Origin: Apoda limacodes
Lineage: Eukaryota; Arthropoda; Insecta; Lepidoptera; Limacodidae
Assembly (NCBI GenBank): GCA_946406115.1
Contig: OX291543.1
Coordinates: 26,624,815 to 26,688,814, forward strand
DNA length: 64,000 bases
Reading direction: 5' to 3'
Each line of letters begins with the position of its first letter. The stretch's first letter is position 1. The notes below the pieces were generated by a model. It had not been told where the DNA came from, did not search any database, and saw nothing but the letters and a program-made list of their open reading frames with translations. The position numbers were made by a program, and so were the translations under genes. Below are positions 11,257 to 22,205 of this stretch, one piece after another.

Positions 11257-11345
11257 AGGACTAAAGTGGCTGGTGCTAAGAAGCTGTCATATCCAGCCAC
11301 CTGGTTACTCCTACGAGAGGGAGGAGGGATGACTCGGAGACGTCA
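11252..11345 (+). repeat. 'ggactaaagtgg' module, copy 1
   Basis: cacgcaggacataggactaaagtggctgg is shared with 41985-42030 (+) and with 52850-52905 (reverse strand). It is a dispersed repeat piece of unknown class that abuts the truncated 5' end of the minus-strand LINE. Confidence 0.4.
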
Positions 11346-11951
11346 GATTAAATTTGCTAAGCCCAGGTATAGCTTCGGCTCCGTGGTGAGTGCAGTCTAT
11401 CTTTTTTTCTGGTGTCTTGCTTGTTTTGTGATAATACTATTGTATTATATTATAATATATTAACACTTTTTTTTTATTTCAAAATATAACCGAAGTAGCC
11501 AACTTTATTGAGCTTTTTTTAAATTATTCTCAGTAAAGTACGAGTCGAAGAGTTCGGCCTCAATCCTGTGCATGGCCAAGTACTCGGATCCGAAAAATGT
11601 ATTTTTTAAATAACATAAGCGTTAATTTTCAATTAATAATATCTCTGTAACCATGGTTATAGAATAAATCACCAAAATATATATTTCGGTTTCTGGATGT
11701 TACAATGCCAATTTTAGGTGGCAATGAATGTGTAAACAGCTTAATGTAGCATTGATTTTTCCGTTTTCTTTGCAATTAGGACGCCGAATGTTCAAGTTTG
11801 AAATAAAACAAATTTTACGTTAATTTGTCTATACGTAAGTATATATTGTGTTACGTTGACTAAGTTCCAGATCTGTATAAAAATTAGTTTAGTAGCAAGT
11901 ATTGGTCCATTGGTTCCTTGGTTCTTGAGATATTGAGGGGCAGGAACAGCT

Positions 11952-12021
11952 AACACACACACACACACACACACACTCACACACACACACACGCGCGCGC
12001 ACACACACACGCGCACACACA

Positions 12022-12086
<65 letters not shown>

Positions 12087-12096
12087 ACAGACAGAC
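11952..12096 (+). repeat. (CA)n microsatellite
   Basis: About 145 bp of nearly pure CA repeat with interruptions tc, gcgcgc and aga. The cysteine/valine-rich open frames on the minus strand (11792-12101) are translations of this tract and are not genes. Confidence 0.98.
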
Positions 12097-12109
12097 ATCA
12101 CTGAACAGA

Positions 12110-12594
12110 AAACGCAAATTCAGCGATTTCGATTTTCGGAGCTATTATAAGCTATATATTATATTAACTTAGTTATTATTAGCACTTTATGCAGTATGGT
12201 CACTCCATCCGCAGCGCTATAGACAGTGCTATAGATATCCTTACTATAACGCGATTTTTTATGTAGTCGGGTTTTTGCAATAAACTCCCTAGCAGGAACC
12301 AGAAAGTAAGATTTACAAATGTTGCTATGAATCGTCCACTAACTTCTTACGACGAAGAGTTTGTCTTTCTTTAAGATTATTGTTAAAATGTCTACTTTTA
12401 CCGTATTTACCTTACTTATTGTTATGTAGCCTTCGTATCACAATAAACTGCGTCGTACGTAGTCGTAAATTGCGATGATTGCTTCTGCGTTGTGCAACCG
12501 ATGTTTGGAAATAGCTATCTAGATGCTGATAAGGAGCCGTAGCAAAAAGAATAGCCTCTTTAATAAAGGAACGAAATATTATACATATATATGA
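12110..12594. other. No gene recognised
   Basis: AT-rich spacer. Nothing recognised beyond scattered stops. Confidence 0.4.
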
Positions 12595-12790
12595 GTGGGT
12601 ACCATTCTTAATACGTCCTTACTGTTGGGGCATTGACCTATCCTTACCTTATAGGCAAGGACGATTTGGGCCACAGTCCATCATATGAGCCCTCTGCATT
12701 TTTGGTCTTCGCATTTTTCTTTTTGACGTATACAGGTTTTCTCATCACGCTTTCCTTCACCGAGTTTAGCCAGTAGTGGTATGCTCAAAC
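12595..12790 (-). mobile_element. SINE, 'gtgtggactatggcc' family, copy 2
   Basis: The reverse complement reads actactggctaaactcggtgaagg, gcgtgatgagaaaacctgtatac, atatgatggactgtggccc and gccccaacagtaaggacgta. This is the same order of blocks as the copies at 6.2, 41.4 and 49.1 kb, but more diverged. No internal coding sequence. Confidence 0.6.
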
Positions 12791-12984
12791 AGTGTAAGTG
12801 TAAGTGTCAAAAGTGTAAAACTTTAGAAAACTACTCTTTTGAATCGGACGCCAATACCACTAGTATATATACTACCCACCACCAACCTAGATACATATAG
12901 GCACCTTTAAATCCAGTGTTAAATTATTATCTAATCGAGCTTAACTAACGACCATAAGACTTAATTAGTAAAACAACAATAATA

Positions 12985-13070
12985 AAAAACTAGCCTAGTA
13001 GGACTCGAGCCATTGCACGGTCGCACGGAACCCTCGGTGTGCAAGTTCGACTCGCACCTGAAAGTTTTTT
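12985..13070 (+). repeat. tRNA-like repeat piece with box B and T-run
   Basis: cggaaccctcggtgtgcaag, then ttcgactcgcacctg, then ttttttta. The agttcgactcg core resembles a box B, but no full cloverleaf can be drawn. Related pieces: 20285-20335 (cacggtgcgcgagtccgact) and 30590-30640 (ccctcggtgtgctagtccgg). Confidence 0.45.
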
Positions 13071-13349
13071 TATTTTACTAACCCGACATGCAACTTTTAT
13101 CTTCAGACCTATCATATGAATAAAGTGAACTACTGTACTGTAATGAAGTGGTACAGGGTAAAAACAAGATTACAAGCCTCTCCACAATGGTGCATCAGCT
13201 GGTATTCTTTAAGGTCAGGAGGCCAAGGCCATAGTTAACCACGCAGGCCTAGTACGAATTATAAGGTAGTCTAGCTAATGGCCATTAGACTGTACTAAGA
13301 GTTTTCAAACTGCAAGAGGCCTTTGATTCAGCTTGCTGACTGTCGTTAT

Positions 13350-13935
13350 CCTATAAATATTTTAAGTGCGAAAGTTTGTTTGTCTGTCTATCTGTCTGTT
13401 TGTTACTTCACAAGTCTCCCACATGGATCGATTTAGATAAAATTTGGTATGGAGATAGTTTAAGCCTCGGGAAATGACATATCCTGTTCCTAGTAATAAC
13501 TATAACCGAGCTTAAACGAACTATAACTTGCTGTAGCAAACTTCAATAGTATAATTTAAGAGTTCCTCGCTGATGAATTTAGGGCAGTTGTAGACACTGG
13601 CAAATAACATTAATTACCAGCTATCCCATTAATATAATAAATGCAAAAGTTTGGATGTTTAGTTGTTTATTACTAAATCACGCTTCAACCACTGGATGGA
13701 TCAAGATAAAACACACATATAGGTTAGGTCCTAGAATAGGGAATATGCTTTTTTCTAGGGAATAGGGAATATCTCGGAAAATTCAGAAGTTCGGGAACAA
13801 CTATGACCTAGCTTAAACGAACTATAGCTTTCTAAAGCAAAACTTTATTAGTATAATCAAGGAGTTGCCGTAAGAATCCCATACCGATAACCAAATGTAA
13901 ATGAGGGTGGAGCTGCGGGCAAAAGCTAGTTCAAT
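13350..13935 (+). repeat. 'gcgaaagtttgttt ... gcgggcaaaagctagt' repeat
   Basis: Two overlapping copies of a common moth repeat. The first begins aagtgcgaaagtttgtttgt (13365) and continues to aaatttggtatggagatagt. The second begins aatgcaaaagtttggatgtt (13640) and ends at agctgcgggcaaaagctagt (13930). Similar pieces occur at 28700-28930 and 48655-48962 in the other orientation. Non-coding; class unknown. Confidence 0.55.
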
Positions 13936-14320
13936 GATAAAGACCTTTACTAAATATAGCTTTGCTAAGTCGATATTTTGAAATGTAATTAAATATTTTA
14001 TTTGTCAGTAATAGGATATGATATCCCTTTTTTAAAGTCAATAAAACAAGTTAACTTCTACCATTTCGGAATTAATAATGGCGTTGAAAATTTGTTAGCG
14101 AGATAATCGAATGTAAGTACAAACAAACGAATTTATTTTAAAAAGATTCCGTTTATGCCATTTCGATACGGACCCCTAATAATTTAAAAGTTAACAGAAC
14201 CTAGTACTAAAATTTTTACAGAACAATTAAATACGATGAATTATTTGCCACATCAAACATAAAATAAACTTTCCATTAAATTTAAAATATACTTTAGCGT
14301 CTTGTAAATAAGTTTTACCT
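13936..14320. other. No gene recognised
   Basis: AT-rich sequence without open frames of note. Confidence 0.4.
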
Positions 14321-14324
14321 ACAA

Positions 14325-14505
14325 TAGCAAGTTTTTTTTTATACCACTAAGGTGTCAAACAAGCTTACGGTCCAGCTGATGGTAAGCGGTCACCGTAGTC
14401 CATGGACGCTTGCAACACCAGAGGTATTACTTATACGTTGCCGATTCTTCAAAAATCAAATAACTTCTGACTTGAAGAACCCTATACTGTAGTTCTTAGA
14501 AAAAA
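14325..14505 (-). mobile_element. LINE 3' tail, 'ctgatggtaagcggtcacc' family
   Basis: It contains ataccactaaggtgtcaaac, gctgatggtaagcggtcacc and gaagaaccctatactgtagt. On the minus strand the last block codes for the end of a reverse-transcriptase ORF (YSMGFFKK-like), as seen clearly in the copy at 42.06 kb. 5'-truncated, non-functional. Confidence 0.6.
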
Positions 14506-14509
14506 AACC

Positions 14510-14915
14510 TTAAAATATAATTAATAAATAAGTATTATTTGCCTAATATAATATAATATACACACCTATAAAAAAAAATATGTAAGTATATTTTATTATT
14601 AGCTAACTATCAAATATAACAAGACTATATACCTACACAAAAAAAATAAAAAGTATAGTAACAATTAAATTTTCAGTAAATCACTTTTGTCGTAAATGAA
14701 TGTAAATAGTCAGATTTTGACCATAAACTTAGAAATTAATATAAAATTAAAACACCTATCACGTCTTTCTATATATATTTACTGACATTAAGTAAATAAA
14801 GAAAAGCTTACTCATCCGATGGTTACTGACTCAGATGTTCCCTCCCAACCTCAGTAACGATAGAAAATAGACGTTATTATTAAGTCAATACGGTACAATA
14901 TCGTAAATCAGTACG
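14510..14915. other. AT-rich, no gene recognised
   Basis: If the candidate minus-strand exons at 15.1-15.6 kb are real, this would be intron sequence of that gene. Confidence 0.35.
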
Positions 14916-15100
14916 AAGAGGATGTCCCTCGCTATCTTGTCAGGCGGGGCGGCAGCGACCAATCGCGTTCTTCGCCCAACGCATCACACAGTCGTTATCT
15001 CTACTGCGCATCCTCGTAGCTGCGTAGCGCGTAGACCCCGCGTAGATCCACTCAACCGTAGCCGCATTAAATTAAAACTTTACAAAAGTTTCTCACTTAC

Positions 15101-15140
15101 CTTGCGACTGGAGCCGTCGCGCTACAGCCTTCGACCGCAT
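15101..15140 (-). CDS. Candidate short first coding exon (alternative)
   Basis: On the minus strand an ATG at 15140 opens 13 codons, MRSKAVARRLQSQ plus one base, and stops at a consensus splice donor (cgcaag, then gtaagtgaga) with the exon ending at 15101. The exon lies in a GC-rich island (about 14.92-15.59 kb) in an otherwise AT-rich window, as is usual for insect promoters and first exons. A possible acceptor (gattaagacag) lies about 28 bases upstream of the ATG, so it could also be an internal exon. The protein is not recognisable from so few codons. The overlapping plus-strand frame at 14922-15254 has no domain and is regarded as its shadow. Confidence 0.3.
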
Positions 15141-15526
15141 CGTTTCTACCACACCAAAAACTGTCTTAATCGTGAACTACTGAAGACACATGAGATTATA
15201 TTTAAAAAAAACTTGATTCTATTATTGAAAGTTTGTTTTTACACGCGCGTGTAAAGGTTATTGAAAGTCAGCGTTTCAGTGTTGTGAGGGCGGTGGTCGG
15301 GAGTTAACGTGGTGTCCCGATGGAAACGGGACGGGACGTGGTGGTTTGTCGCGCGGTCACACGAGCGGCCGGCGGGACACTGTGCTCACGTGGTAGGCAG
15401 CACCGCGATCGCGGGGAAAGCAATTTTCACGCGAGAAATGCGATAGTAACCACTCGGTGTCTCGACCCGCGGCCGCTGAACAACTGTCAGTGGAGGCGTT
15501 TCACGCATCGCCTTCACGCTACTTAC

Positions 15527-15586
15527 CGCCCACTGTGCCACCGGTACAATCTTACTCATCAACACTGTAGCTTTAACAATTGTCAT
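15527..15586 (-). CDS. Candidate first coding exon with splice donor
   Basis: The minus-strand ATG at 15586 opens exactly 20 codons, MTIVKATVLMSKIVPVAQWA, ending at 15527 directly before gtaagtagcg, a consensus donor (phase 0). The peptide is rich in hydrophobic residues and could be a signal or leader segment, but its hydrophobic core is weak. It is the upstream member of two minus-strand donors in the same GC island. The two could be alternative starts of one gene running toward lower coordinates. No downstream exon was recognised in the 15 kb to the left, so the gene cannot be named. Confidence 0.35.
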
Positions 15587-15589
15587 CAA

Positions 15590-16960
15590 TTCTTATTATA
15601 TCTCGTAAAAACTTTTTTAAATTTTTACTTGATAATTTTCCATAGGGTGTATATTCAGTTCAGTTTAGGTTCTAAACAGAGTCAAACATTTTTACACTAA
15701 AGTAAAAAAAAAAAAAATGGATAGATAAAGTTTTAGGATAACCATTTTAATTGAAATACGCATTCAGACAAGCTATTGATAGTAACAAATTCAGACTTAG
15801 CACCTTGCTTTCACAGTCAACAACATTATAAAGAAGTTGTTTTTGCCCGCAGCTCTACTCTAGCTAAATTTGCTTATCAGCGTGGGATTCCTAAGGCAAC
15901 ACCTTGATTACCGGGATAAAGGGTATAAGATTGCCGCACCGCTTTGATTACTCAACTCGGCCGTACCCGCTTGTTATAGCAAGTTGTATTTATTGCTAAG
16001 GACACTTTAAATTTTCAGGCATAAAACCCGGTTAGCTGTGTTAATTCAGAATAATATAAGCTATCTCCATTTTAAATTTCAGCTTAATCGGTTCAGTCGT
16101 TGTGACATAAAGGTGTAACAAATATTCTACTACTACACCACCACCTACTATATTCAACTTTCCTAAATTTATAATATTAGTAGGAAAACAATGATTTTGG
16201 GAAGGTGCAAAAACATAGGTACCTAACCTACAAATACTGATAAACTAGGTACTATGATTTTATGACAACTTTTATGAGCTTAATTATATGATTTCTTATC
16301 CGCCCGATGAAGTGAATAACTCTGTACATATCACGAATGAAGAGAACAGACAAAATATGATGTAGATTTGTACCACCTCATAATACTACTTGTGGCACCA
16401 CAAAATTGAAGGATCTACTAAAATAGTGTATGTATTTAGACTAAGATTTGCATATTACAGTAAAATAATATACACGTCTTAAATTTCCAACTTTTAAGAA
16501 ACAGGTGGTAAAATAAATGACCAGGGACAATAGTTATTTGTTATGCAAGGCTGGAAAGTTGATGCTTCGCGTGAGTGCCTATATTGAATAACGAGCGATT
16601 GAAGGATTCATATATTGAATCCTAAATAAAGCCAGGGATTTTAAGGCACGAAACCCAAAAACAAATCCAGCTGTGCGAAACACACAATTTTTTCATCTCA
16701 CTACAGCGAGGAAAATAGATACAAGATTCAAGTAAAACAACAATAATAGTTTAATTAAGTATTGATAACATTATAAGTCTCTGAAATAGGTTGAGTGCCC
16801 TTGGTTTATCTGCATGTAGTCTACAAATCGCACGCTCAGCCGGAGGTAGGTACTTACCTGTTTTGCGCGGGTAAACTCAGGTATTTAACGTCACCGGTGG
16901 AGTTACTCATGTTTTTTTAATAACTAACTTTAAAGTAAAAGTAACATGTTTATAGTAAAA
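15590..16960. other. No gene; degraded repeats
   Basis: Contains a degraded copy of the 'gcgggcaaaagctagt' repeat between about 15850 (ttgcccgcagctctactcta) and 16180 (aatttataatattagtagga). The rest is AT-rich. The segment to the right of 15590 would hold the promoter if the minus-strand exon at 15527-15586 is real; no convincing TATA box was seen. Confidence 0.4.
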
Positions 16961-16969
16961 ACAACCAAC

Positions 16970-17390
16970 ATTTTCCGGATTTGCACCATGCCAATTTTAA
17001 AATTCTTAAAACAAAAATTATACTTAAAACTTATTTATTCTTGTTGTATTTAACAATTTAACAATTTAACAAACTACAATACATTATCTTTTAAATAACA
17101 TTATCTTAATGCAATAGTATCGAAAATTAAACTTTAGTGTTATTAGAGGATCATGAAATTCCAGATGTGCGAAACAGAAAATTTTTCATCTCAGTAGTGA
17201 GATGTGAGAAAAATTTCTACAGCGAGAATTTTTTTTTAAGGTGCGTTCCGAACTTGTACCATGCCATTTTAAAATTCTTAGTACAAAAATTATACTTATT
17301 ACTTATTTATTCTTGTTGCATTTAATAATTTAACAAACTACAATAAATTATCTATTAAATTACATTTAACAAACATTACCTTTAAAAGGG
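16970..17390 (+). repeat. Tandem pair of about 140 bp repeats
   Basis: accatgccaattttaaaattcttaaaacaaaaattatactt (16987) recurs at 17259 as accatgccattttaaaattcttagtacaaaaattatactt. Both copies continue through ttatttattcttgttg and acaaactacaata. The period is about 270 bp. Flanking pieces ccagctgtgcgaaacaca (16668) and ccagatgtgcgaaacaga (17160) are also shared, so the duplicated unit is larger than 140 bp. Confidence 0.6.
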
Positions 17391-17402
17391 TTCTCTAAGT
17401 CC

Positions 17403-17732
17403 ATTAGCGCCGCCAACTGATATTTTTATTTTCCTCTTTGAGCAAAGAGAATTTCAAACATGTGCTTCTACAGAAATCTGTAACCAGTTATAAGCTAATT
17501 TATGAACGTTTGGTACCGTTGTAGTTGTAGATAGCACTTCTGCTAAAAGTGGCCTTTCTAGCAGATATTCTATCTACACTCGCAGTTTTATCCTAGAAAA
17601 ATAACAATACATTCTTAAGTTGGCTTATAACATATGTAAAATATACAAAATGTATTATAACATATTTCTGTAGAGGCACATTTTTGAAATTCGCTTTTCA
17701 CAGAGAGGGAAATAAAAATATCAACTAGCGCA
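17403..17732. mobile_element. Fold-back MITE, gcgccgcc family, copy 1
   Basis: The left arm (attagcgccgccaactgata, then tttttattttcctctttg, to tgcttctacagaaat at 17478) is an imperfect inverted copy of the right arm (atttctgtagaggcac at 17665 to atcaactagcgcat at 17732). The interior folds as well: gtagatagcacttctgcta pairs with tagcagatattctatctac. There is no coding sequence. The end sequence is shared with 51018-51168 and 62825-62846. Confidence 0.7.
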
Positions 17733-17959
17733 TTTCGGACGGTTACATTATGTTTGTTTTTGTAGAATTAAAATAAACTTTTGCACTCAAGCGGATATAG
17801 TGGACTTTTCCACGCAGATTTAATCGGATTTTAAACGAAAAAGTGAGCCTTTTTGAGCCAGTGAGATGAAAAATATTATCCTTTGCTAGTTCTTAGTAAA
17901 CTACCTGTGAAGTAGGTCAGTAATAAGCAAAGGTCGATAAAATCAAACAATTTATATTT

Positions 17960-18640
17960 ATTTTTTTGTATCACAAAAGTGGCAAACCAGCCATCATTCC
18001 GTCTGATGGTAAGCGGTCATTGAAGTTAGATTAAGGAATTTTTAGGGTCCCAGTAATTGATGAAAAAGGAGACCAAAAAGTTTAATTACGAGTATTTTAC
18101 CCTAAATAAAAATATGCCAAAGAAATGGGGAGCCGTCAAAGGTCTGTCTTACACCATTAATATTAGCATCTCAAAAACCATACTATGGTGTATACTTATT
18201 AATCTAGAATTTCTGTATAGCTTATTCGTGCGGTTTCGTTATAACTGTTTACATGATTAACCTACAAAGAATGTCGGGATTCCAATATAAATTGTCATAC
18301 TCTATTTTTCCCTCTTTCTTAAAAAACGGTGCAACAAGTCAATTTGAATTTAAAGCCCAAATTCCAAACACCAACTTTAATTATTATAGATTTCACTTTA
18401 AATTACGGAATTCCAAACTTTCAACCCACTAAGTGGGTAACCCTTAGGGAACCATTGCCAAAACTCATTCTTTTTTTGTTTATACCACTAAGGTGGCAAG
18501 CAAGCACACGGTCCGCCTGATGGTAAGCGGTCACCGTGGCCTACGAACGCTGATAACACCAGGGGTATCACTCGCGCGTTGACGACCCTTCCAAAATCCA
18601 ATAACTTATTTCTTGAAGAACCAGAAGAATTATATATAAC
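17960..18640 (-). mobile_element. LINE 3' tails, 'ctgatggtaagcggtca' family, two copies
   Basis: A short copy at about 17968-18055 (ggcaaaccagccatcattcc, tctgatggtaagcggtcatt) and a longer one at 18478-18640 (taccactaaggtggcaagca, cctgatggtaagcggtcacc, gacgacccttccaaaatcca). A third scrap follows at 18690-18760. All are in minus orientation relative to the coding copy at 42.06 kb. Open frames here are not genes. Confidence 0.6.
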
Positions 18641-18779
18641 TATTTCTTAGTACTCGCAAAAATCTCTATGCAACGTTTGTACTTTACACCAGTGAGGTGT
18701 CAAACAAGCAGATTACCCGAAACTAAGGGGTCATCGTAGCCTATTACTTCGTTTCTTCATTGCAACTTGAAGGAATATT

Positions 18780-19780
18780 GCTTCTTTTCTTCCGAATTAA
18801 TTTACAAACATTTTATACTAAAAAACCAATATACTCAGGGATTGTGTAGCTTTTTATGACTAAAAGAATCACTTGAGTAGTTTCAAAAATTACTCCGCCA
18901 TACAAACTAACAAACAAACAAATTTTACTTCTTCACAATGAAAGTATAAATGAACTTTCATAATAAAGTACCTATAAAAAAATTAGGCAAGTACCTACCC
19001 TATGATAGTGGAAAAATATTAGGAACATTCTTAAAATAAACTTTCAAAACTTTTAGGCTAGAAATAGTCACGGAAAACTTTGCGCATAAAGAACCGTTTA
19101 CGATAAAATACTCCGAAAAGTTAAGCTCTAAGACTTGACAGGCCAATTTCTATTATTAACAGATTGCTGAACGACACAGAATATTTACTTATAGATAAGT
19201 AGATGTTTATATTTAGGTATAAGATTAATTTTAAAGAATTTATTTATAAAAAGTATTCTAACTAATAGAAGAAAGATCTGGTTATTTTTCCGCCCACCCA
19301 CTAACTTATTCAGAATCTAAGTCATATCAGACAAATAACCCAACAACATTTCGGAACTGCGTTTGATAACTTCGTTTTCTAACAGCTTTGTGTGGCACAT
19401 ACATACATGGTGAGTACCAACAGTCCAAGAATATTCAAAGGATCGCAGGTCAGACCTGTAACTTCATACAAGCAAACATCACTTCGGTATTTATCACATC
19501 AAACAGTATGAAACCGTAGAACATAATGGAATCCTGACGCGGTGTTTCTATGGTATAAACCCTGATGGGGTAACACCGATGTCATGATATAAGAGTTTTC
19601 ATACGGCTCAGTATTTTATTATAGCAACAACTTAATCCGAACAGCCCCTCAGATAGACTATATGGAGTCCAGGCAGATAAATAAGTGTATGTTTTTTATT
19701 TTTATTGTTATTTATTGTGATGCACGCAATTATTATACATATGTTATTTGACTGCCAAGACCTATTTGGAAGTTTTTTTT
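18780..19780. other. AT-rich, no gene recognised
   Basis: No domain, RNA gene or clear repeat seen. Confidence 0.4.
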
Positions 19781-19784
19781 AAGA

Positions 19785-20110
19785 GTTCCGTACCCAAATG
19801 CTGCCAACGGAGCCCTATTACTAAGCTTATACTATCTTTCTGTCTGGGTTTTAGGGTTAAAGGTTTATTTATAACCATTAAGCGTATCTCTCACATAGAT
19901 AGTGTTATAATGGTGGAGTTAATAATAAAAAATTTAAAAATTAAAATTACGCTCCGAATACAAGGAACAAGTTTTAATTGTTTCTGCTCTATCGTAAAAA
20001 CAGTTTTACCTACACACAAGCTTTAAACATGCAGTCACTATAGTGGGAGCTCTAAAGTATAACAACAAATAATATAAACTGACCAAGTGTGAGACGGGCT
20101 CTTAAATTAC
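19785..20110 (+). repeat. 'gggttccgtacc' repeat, forward copy
   Basis: Begins agagttccgtacccaaatgc then cggagccctattactaagct, and ends ctgaccaagtgtgagacggg. These are the diverged ends of the repeat that is better preserved, in reverse orientation, at 27300, 36490 and 46710. The 92-codon frame across it is not a gene. Confidence 0.5.
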
Positions 20111-21265
20111 CGTAACAGCACCACCTAGCGAAAATAGTCTAGAAACTCTAAATCATTAAGAGAAACAGCTACACAATTGTTTCCAACAGTATTTAAAGAT
20201 AAGCAACGTCTTGGTCAGTCATTGGATGGCTGACCGCTTAGGCGCACACTTGTTGTGTTTGATTATGTTCGTAAATAACGTTAATGGTGGTACGGAAATC
20301 ACGGTGCGCGAGTCCGACTCGCATTTGACCAATTTTAAATTTTATTCTATAAAAAAAAATAACGTGTAGAAAATCTCAGCGCTCTTACCCCGCGCTAAAC
20401 ATTGATGAGGAAACAACCAAAGAGGATAACGCTCACGAAAATCAACCATATGTGGTCAGCCGATAACTTTTGTTGTCGCTACAACAGCCTATAGATATTA
20501 TTTCAGTATATAACTTTCATCTATAGCAACATGCACTTCAAAGCTGCATTGTGAGAAATGAGATTGATGGTATTGTTATCGCAACCCGAAGTGCAGTGCA
20601 CTGCGGCTCGGTCGTTAACCCCCGCTACACCCGCAGGACTGCAAACTGCATTCTTATATGGACGCCTTCAATCCTCGTCACGTTCATCTTGCACTCCGTC
20701 GATTCTGTAAAAGGGTAAACTTGCTTATACTAAGTATTTAACTTAACACGTTATACGATAAAACGAATAATTTGTTTCTCTTTGTTTTGATTTGTAGATT
20801 AGATATAATTTTTTTGGTTTGATGTGTACCTCGAAAGGTAAAAATAAAATGTAACATTTATGTGTGTCATCGTGTGCCCGTTAAGATAAATTTTCTTGGA
20901 AAGACTAAAACTGTCAACGTGAAATTATTAGTAATACTTTAAATCAATCCTAAAAAGATACTTTTACTTAGTTTTTAAGTTAAGAGTCTGTGAATCCTTC
21001 ACTGCATGAAATTTCAAACTTTGGCACAGTTTGCCCACGTGTCATACGTTTTTGTCTTCAATTCCTCAATTTAAATCAAGACTTCCTTTTTACTCGACTT
21101 GGCCAAAAGAGGGTAATGCTTCATCCCTATACGTATGTAGGTACGTAGCGCGTAGGTATATGTACATACTTGTCATGGTTTATGGCACTCTAGATGAAAG
21201 TTAGGATATTGTTCCCTTCCCCTAGCGGCACCATAACATAAAAGGGGTTCGCCTCAGAGTATAAA
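20111..21265. other. No gene recognised; small repeat piece
   Basis: Contains the repeat piece at 20285-20335 (acggtgcgcgagtccgactc) and a modestly GC-rich patch at 20580-20700. On the minus strand that patch has an acceptor-like tttacccttttacag at about 20723-20709, but no convincing exon. Confidence 0.35.
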
Positions 21266-21269
21266 TCAA

Positions 21270-21565
21270 TTATATAATAATAAATAAATAATAATAAATA
21301 TTTTATGGACATTACACACAGCACCGTCCGTCCCCAAAGAAGCAAAGCTTATGTTATGGGGACCAGAAAACGGATACATATACATAAATATTACTTTTTT
21401 ATTTGTAAATACATTCATATCATACATAAATACACAGACTCAAGACAAACACAAATGTTTATATTTTGACATAAATGTTTGTCCAGTGCGGAAATCGAAC
21501 CCACACCCTCTGCACAGCAGCTGGCTACACTACCAACTAGGCTGCGAGGGAGATATAAATTCTTC
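21270..21565 (-). mobile_element. tRNA-derived SINE
   Basis: On the minus strand, cctcgcagcctagttggtagtg (near 21550) is a good box A region, and gggtgtgggttcgatttccg (near 21500) contains box B. Together they form the 5' head of a tRNA-derived SINE; the body extends to about 21270. Heads of the same type occur in plus orientation at 40665 and 36320. The 91-codon plus-strand frame (21351-21626) runs antisense through it and is not a gene. Confidence 0.7.
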
Positions 21566-22200
21566 AAATACACATATTCTTACCACTGAAAATTTTTTAA
21601 CTTGTTTAAGTAAAAAATTCTCTTAAAAGAAAATAACACATCCTAATATCTATATTCTATGTTTCTTAAACTTTAAACTGTGAAAAAAAAAAAAACGAAA
21701 AGTTAAATTATCTTAAATTTTCTTTGAACCCTTCATCGTCTACTTTTCGTAACATAAAAGTCTGACAACATACACCGCTTCGTATCTTAAACGAAGGCTG
21801 TATAGACGGATCAAGTGACGAAGCAGGGGTTACCACCACCCACCCCTTAAGAAGTGGGGGCTAGAAGCCGTAAATATGATTATCAGTGGGGGAGGCGACG
21901 CGGACTAATCATATTCTCTGCAATTTACATAAATATTAGCGTCACGTGACACACGGGGCCGGTCATTAGGTGCTTCGGCCGCTTGGTTCTTTTTAATGAG
22001 GCCCGTAAGGCCGATGGTAGATATGGGTGACGTGCGGGACGTGACACAGAAGTCGCTTTGTCTTTTTTATGAGTGATTAATGTATATTGCGGACGTAGGG
22101 ACGCCCTTAACTATACATATTCAAAAAGAAAAATTCTAGGGTTGTCGATCATTTCTTGGAACATTGTCCGGCGTTTAATGTGCGACTGTGGGTGGATAAA
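21566..22200. other. Intergenic; GC-richer patch at 21.83-22.06 kb
   Basis: AT-rich up to 21800, then a patch with inverted G/C runs (ccaccaccccttaagaagtggggg) and the 10 bp palindrome listed separately. No gene was recognised. Confidence 0.4.
21941..21950. promoter_or_regulatory. Perfect E-box palindrome gtcacgtgac
   Basis: A 10 bp palindrome matching the extended E-box bound by bHLH-zip factors of the MITF/TFE and USF type (GTCACGTGAC). It lies in a GC-richer patch, but no promoter or exon is recognisable beside it, so function is unproven. Confidence 0.25.
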
Positions 22201-22205
22201 CTTAA

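Noticed and set aside
11792..12101. Two cysteine/valine-rich open frames on the minus strand
   Set aside because: They are translations of the (CA)n microsatellite.
13380..13410. gtttgtctgtctatctgtctg tract as a CRISPR-like or regulatory array
   Set aside because: Simple-sequence part of a dispersed moth repeat; CRISPR arrays are not expected in a eukaryotic genome.
14922..15254. 110-codon plus-strand frame in the GC island
   Set aside because: No domain, and the opposite strand has consensus splice donors, so this is more likely a shadow.
20600..20725. Minus-strand exon after tttacccttttacag
   Set aside because: The open stretch is only about 25 codons and no acceptable donor follows.
21480..21550. 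tRNA gene on the minus strand
   Set aside because: Box A and box B are present but the acceptor stem does not close and it continues into a SINE body. The same reasoning applies at 3463, 33671, 40676, 43288 and 49150.
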